IMG/VR virus record: IMGVR_UViG_3300037502_001368
Location: 1-49,822 of that record
Source: a virus
Strand: one strand, 5' to 3'
Length of the DNA stretch: 49,822 nt
Shown here: positions 48,012 through 49,822 of the stretch, in pieces
Layout: every line of letters starts with the position of its first letter
How positions within the stretch are numbered: the first letter of the stretch is position 1
Notes under the pieces: generated by a model
Seen by the model: the letters and a program-made list of their open reading frames with translations, nothing else
Told to the model about the DNA's origin: nothing
Databases searched by the model: none
Program-made: the position numbers and the translations under genes

Positions 48012-48298
48012 GTCCGCCCCCAACACACGCCGGCGTAGAACACCGCACGGGTGAATCGTGGGAGGTTTACCGTCTGGTGGTGGTCTGGTTGATTCCGATC
48101 AAACACGCTCTCGCGCAGCGTTGGAAGGGGTTGCTCGGACTGCACACAGGCGCCACAGTCCTCGCACTCGTACTTCCAGTACGGATCGTGCGGCTCAATC
48201 CGATGTTCGTCGAACATCTGCAACTGATTCGGATCGAACTCGACGAGCGTCGGTTCGGGCAAGATAGATCCACAAGAGAGGCACAGTTCGTAGTTCAT
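48008..48298 (-). CDS. Zinc-ribbon protein, 96 aa
   Basis: I chose ATG 48298 (MNYELCLSCGSILPEPT) because GGAG lies at a good distance; GTG 48310 is an alternative. Two CxxC pairs (CLSCG and CEDCG, about 40 residues apart) suggest a zinc ribbon. The rest is acidic, with His/Pro-rich stretches (EHRIEPHDPYWKYE). It belongs to the small-gene run at the right end of the leftward module. Confidence 0.55.
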   Translation of the reverse strand: MNYELCLSCGSILPEPTLVEFDPNQLQMFDEHRIEPHDPYWKYECEDCGACVQSEQPLPTLRESVFDRNQPDHHQTVNLPRFTRAVFYAGVCWGRT

Positions 48299-48342
48299 GG
48301 TGTTCTCCACAGGCAGGGATGAAGTTTTCGGGTAAGACTAGA

Positions 48343-48939
48343 TCAGTCCAGCATCGACGACTGCACGCCGAACATGGACCGGAGGCGGTACAGCGAGGAC
48401 GCCACGCGATCCCACTTCCACGACGGGGTTTCGACGAAGGTCATCTGCCGGCGGGACAGCGGCATATCGTACTTACGATCGCTCGGGTCCGCCGTCACCC
48501 ACGCCATAATCTGCTCGGCGAGGCCCTTGCGGAAGTTGGAGCGGAAAGCGCCCTTGTAGTAGGTCTTGATCAGTGGAACGATGTCGAAGACGACGTGGGC
48601 GTCAAGCGACAACAGCGCACGCTGGACGTTCTCGTCCCAGCGGGGATCGACGCCGGCGCCCCACAGGTACTTGTACTCGATATGGCGGAGGATCCACTCG
48701 GAGGCGCTAAGGAACTCAGGGAGTTGCACCTCGATGATCTTGTAGTGGTTGACCTCGACTTGCATGTCGTTGTCGTACGACACGCAGCGCCATACCGTCT
48801 CGTTGAGATCGTAGGTACGGCCCTTGTCCGTCGTGGCGATGTTGCCCTCGATAGACACGGCTTCGGCCAGCGGGGACACCGTTCCCCAGTTCTCGCCGTT
48901 TTCCACAAAGATGATGTTACGCTTGACGATGTTGACCAT
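48343..48939 (-). CDS. Hypothetical protein, 198 aa
   Basis: I chose ATG 48939 (MVNIVKRNIIFVENGENWG), with GGAGGACAAC upstream. Mixed alpha/beta, with a helical C-terminal half (YKGAFRSNFRKGLAEQIMAWV, in parts; WDRVASSLYRLRSMFG). The N-terminal ~80 residues are strand-rich (AEAVSIEGNIATTDKGRTYDL). No family is recognised. First substantial gene after the TTGACA box at 49043, so likely early in its transcription unit. Confidence 0.5.
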   Translation of the reverse strand: MVNIVKRNIIFVENGENWGTVSPLAEAVSIEGNIATTDKGRTYDLNETVWRCVSYDNDMQVEVNHYKIIEVQLPEFLSASEWILRHIEYKYLWGAGVDPRWDENVQRALLSLDAHVVFDIVPLIKTYYKGAFRSNFRKGLAEQIMAWVTADPSDRKYDMPLSRRQMTFVETPSWKWDRVASSLYRLRSMFGVQSSMLD

Positions 48940-48984
48940 GTTGTCCTCCTCTCGGGCCAGCACCTCGCCGCCCCGGTGAACTAC

Positions 48985-49048
48985 ATTTATCCCCGCCCTC
49001 CCAGACGTCCACCCTACAGCACAACTTATTTGGTAAAGCGGATGTCAA
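48985..49048 (-). promoter_or_regulatory. TTGACA-N5-TTTACC box with GATAAAT downstream
   Basis: On the minus strand TTGACA (49048-49043) and a degenerate second box TTTACC (49037-49032) are followed 40 bp later by GATAAAT (48991-48985), a spacing close to that in the divergent region near 5 kb. It precedes the gene starting at 48939. Confidence 0.5.
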
Positions 49049-49068
49049 GAGTCCCGGAGTGGCCGTTA

Positions 49069-49248
49069 TTATAGTTTGACCCTCGATTCTATAATAAGGC
49101 TTACCGCCGCCTCCAGCGTGGCGGCCTCCACGGCCTGATTCTCAAGCACGATCACCACGCCCTCTGGCCGGATCTCTATGTACTCGACTTCGATTCCTCG
49201 CGTCCATAGGCGGGCATACGCAGTCTCCACACATTCTTGATCGTACAT
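49069..49248 (-). CDS. Hypothetical protein, 59 aa
   Basis: ATG 49248 has GGAG seven bases upstream; the stop is at 49069-49071. The product (starting MYDQECVETAYARLW) is acidic with a strand-helix pattern (VEYIEIRPEGVVIVLENQ, then a helix EAATLEAAVSLIIES). Its last codons lie in an AT-rich inverted repeat (TTATTATAG/CTATAATAA at 49066-49074 and 49089-49097). It is the outermost gene of the leftward module. Small but well supported by the start signal. Confidence 0.55.
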   Translation of the reverse strand: MYDQECVETAYARLWTRGIEVEYIEIRPEGVVIVLENQAVEAATLEAAVSLIIESRVKL

Positions 49249-49261
49249 CTATCGACTCCGT

Positions 49262-49276
49262 GCTATCGTTGATAGC
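49262..49276. promoter_or_regulatory. Palindrome GCTATC-GTT-GATAGC in divergent gap
   Basis: A perfect 6-bp inverted repeat with a 3-base centre lies in the 89 bp between the leftward 59-aa gene and the rightward deaminase. Its position is that of a repressor operator for divergent promoters. No consensus promoter could be assigned. Confidence 0.4.
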
Positions 49277-49337
49277 GTGTTCGGCCTTAGCGGTCCCGCC
49301 GTTAGGCTTTCAGATCTCTGCACTCTGGAGTTGCCCC

Positions 49338-49796
49338 TTGAAGGACAAGCATATCGGTATTCGGATCTCCCAATGCGCCATGCTCGCCTCCGCGTCCCCC
49401 TGCCCACGCGCACGCTTCGGGGCCATGCTGATCGACCCAGAACGGAATACAGTGCTCGCCGATGGCTATAACGGCGGACCCCGTGGGGGCTCTGCTCTGT
49501 GCGGCGGATCTGTCTGCCTACGAGACGAAGGCCAGATCCCCTCCGGCGTCTCCGTCGAAGTCGGTTGCCACCACGCAGAGATGAACGTGATCTGCAACGC
49601 GGCGGCAAACGGAACGGCCACGAGGGGGGCGTGGCTTATCGTCACGGGGGAGCCGTGCTTTCTGTGCGCTAAACTGATCCATCACGCCGGCATCTCTAAG
49701 GTGCTCTGTGTTCGCGGGGGCTATGCCGGTGGATCTGCCGGTGTAGATTACCTACTCGACCACGGCGTCTCCGTGGAATACCAGAAGGCCGAGTAG
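49338..49796 (+). CDS. dCMP deaminase, 152 aa (TTG start)
   Basis: The zinc-site motifs of the cytidine/deoxycytidylate deaminase family are clear: HAE (GCHHAEMNVI) with the catalytic Glu, and PCxxC (EPCFLCAK). YNGGPRG, and the acid-rich start (LKDKHIGIRISQ), fit dCMP deaminases, which make dUMP for the phage ThyX. I place the start at TTG 49338, with GGAG seven bases upstream; a longer frame back to GTG 49260 exists but would encode an unrelated leader. It is rightward, alone at the right end; genes downstream lie outside the window. Confidence 0.8.
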   Translation: MKDKHIGIRISQCAMLASASPCPRARFGAMLIDPERNTVLADGYNGGPRGGSALCGGSVCLRDEGQIPSGVSVEVGCHHAEMNVICNAAANGTATRGAWLIVTGEPCFLCAKLIHHAGISKVLCVRGGYAGGSAGVDYLLDHGVSVEYQKAE

Positions 49797-49822
49797 ATCG
49801 GCCCGTTGGGCGGCGCGCTCGG

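Noticed and set aside
1-49822. tRNA or rRNA genes
   Set aside because: I scanned the gaps longer than about 60 bp by eye and saw no cloverleaf with TTC-type arm; the gaps are hairpins, AT-rich or C-rich tracts. A covariance search could still find a diverged one.

Overview
The window is part of the genome of a tailed double-stranded DNA bacteriophage with a contractile tail (myovirus morphology). The evidence is an ordered run of portal, prohead protease/scaffold, decoration protein, major capsid protein, neck, tail sheath, tail tube, a frameshifted tail chaperone, tape measure, baseplate hub, spike, wedge and fibre-type genes, next to a phage-type replication module. The DNA is GC-rich. Genes are tightly packed, mostly with strong GGAGG-type ribosome binding sites and many ATGA/TGATG overlaps, so the host is a bacterium that uses Shine-Dalgarno initiation; I cannot name it. 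I see no integrase, repressor, tRNA, CRISPR array or insertion sequence. No terminase is visible either, so the window is probably not the whole genome, or its terminase is unrecognisable.

Layout. (1) 1-1972: a (GGCCCCC)n repeat at the left edge, then six small rightward accessory genes, including a 43-residue membrane protein and a 33-residue lipoprotein, closed by a terminator. (2) 2230-2952: a proteasome/HslV-like N-terminal-nucleophile hydrolase with an acidic tail. (3) 3025-4849: six small leftward genes of unknown role, led by a lipoprotein. (4) 4850-5301: a divergent intergenic region holding two inverted ~64 bp arms around an AT-rich core; it is the best candidate in the window for a replication origin or phage control region. 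(5) 5302-29543: the rightward virion, lysis and tail module. An endolysin sits between portal and protease, and an HTH-metallophosphatase and two membrane proteins lie at the end. (6) 29358-49248: a long leftward module for nucleotide metabolism and DNA replication/recombination: dNMP kinase, RuvC-like resolvase, family A DNA polymerase, ThyX, SNF2-type helicase, primase-SF3 helicase, UvrD-like helicase and RecB-like Fe-S nuclease, followed by many small zinc-ribbon and winged-helix proteins. (7) 49338-49796: a rightward dCMP deaminase.

How the genes fit together. ThyX, dCMP deaminase and dNMP kinase would feed dTTP synthesis. The polymerase, primase-helicase, resolvase, helicases and nuclease can support replication and recombination with host help. 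A tandem box (TTGACA-N5-TTGACA) recurs in the intergenic gaps, mainly ahead of leftward transcription units, and may be a shared operator or promoter element. The points most worth following are the Ser1 proteasome-like hydrolase, the symmetric inverted-repeat region at 4926-5184, and the 186 bp antisense overlap between a membrane-protein gene and the dNMP kinase gene.
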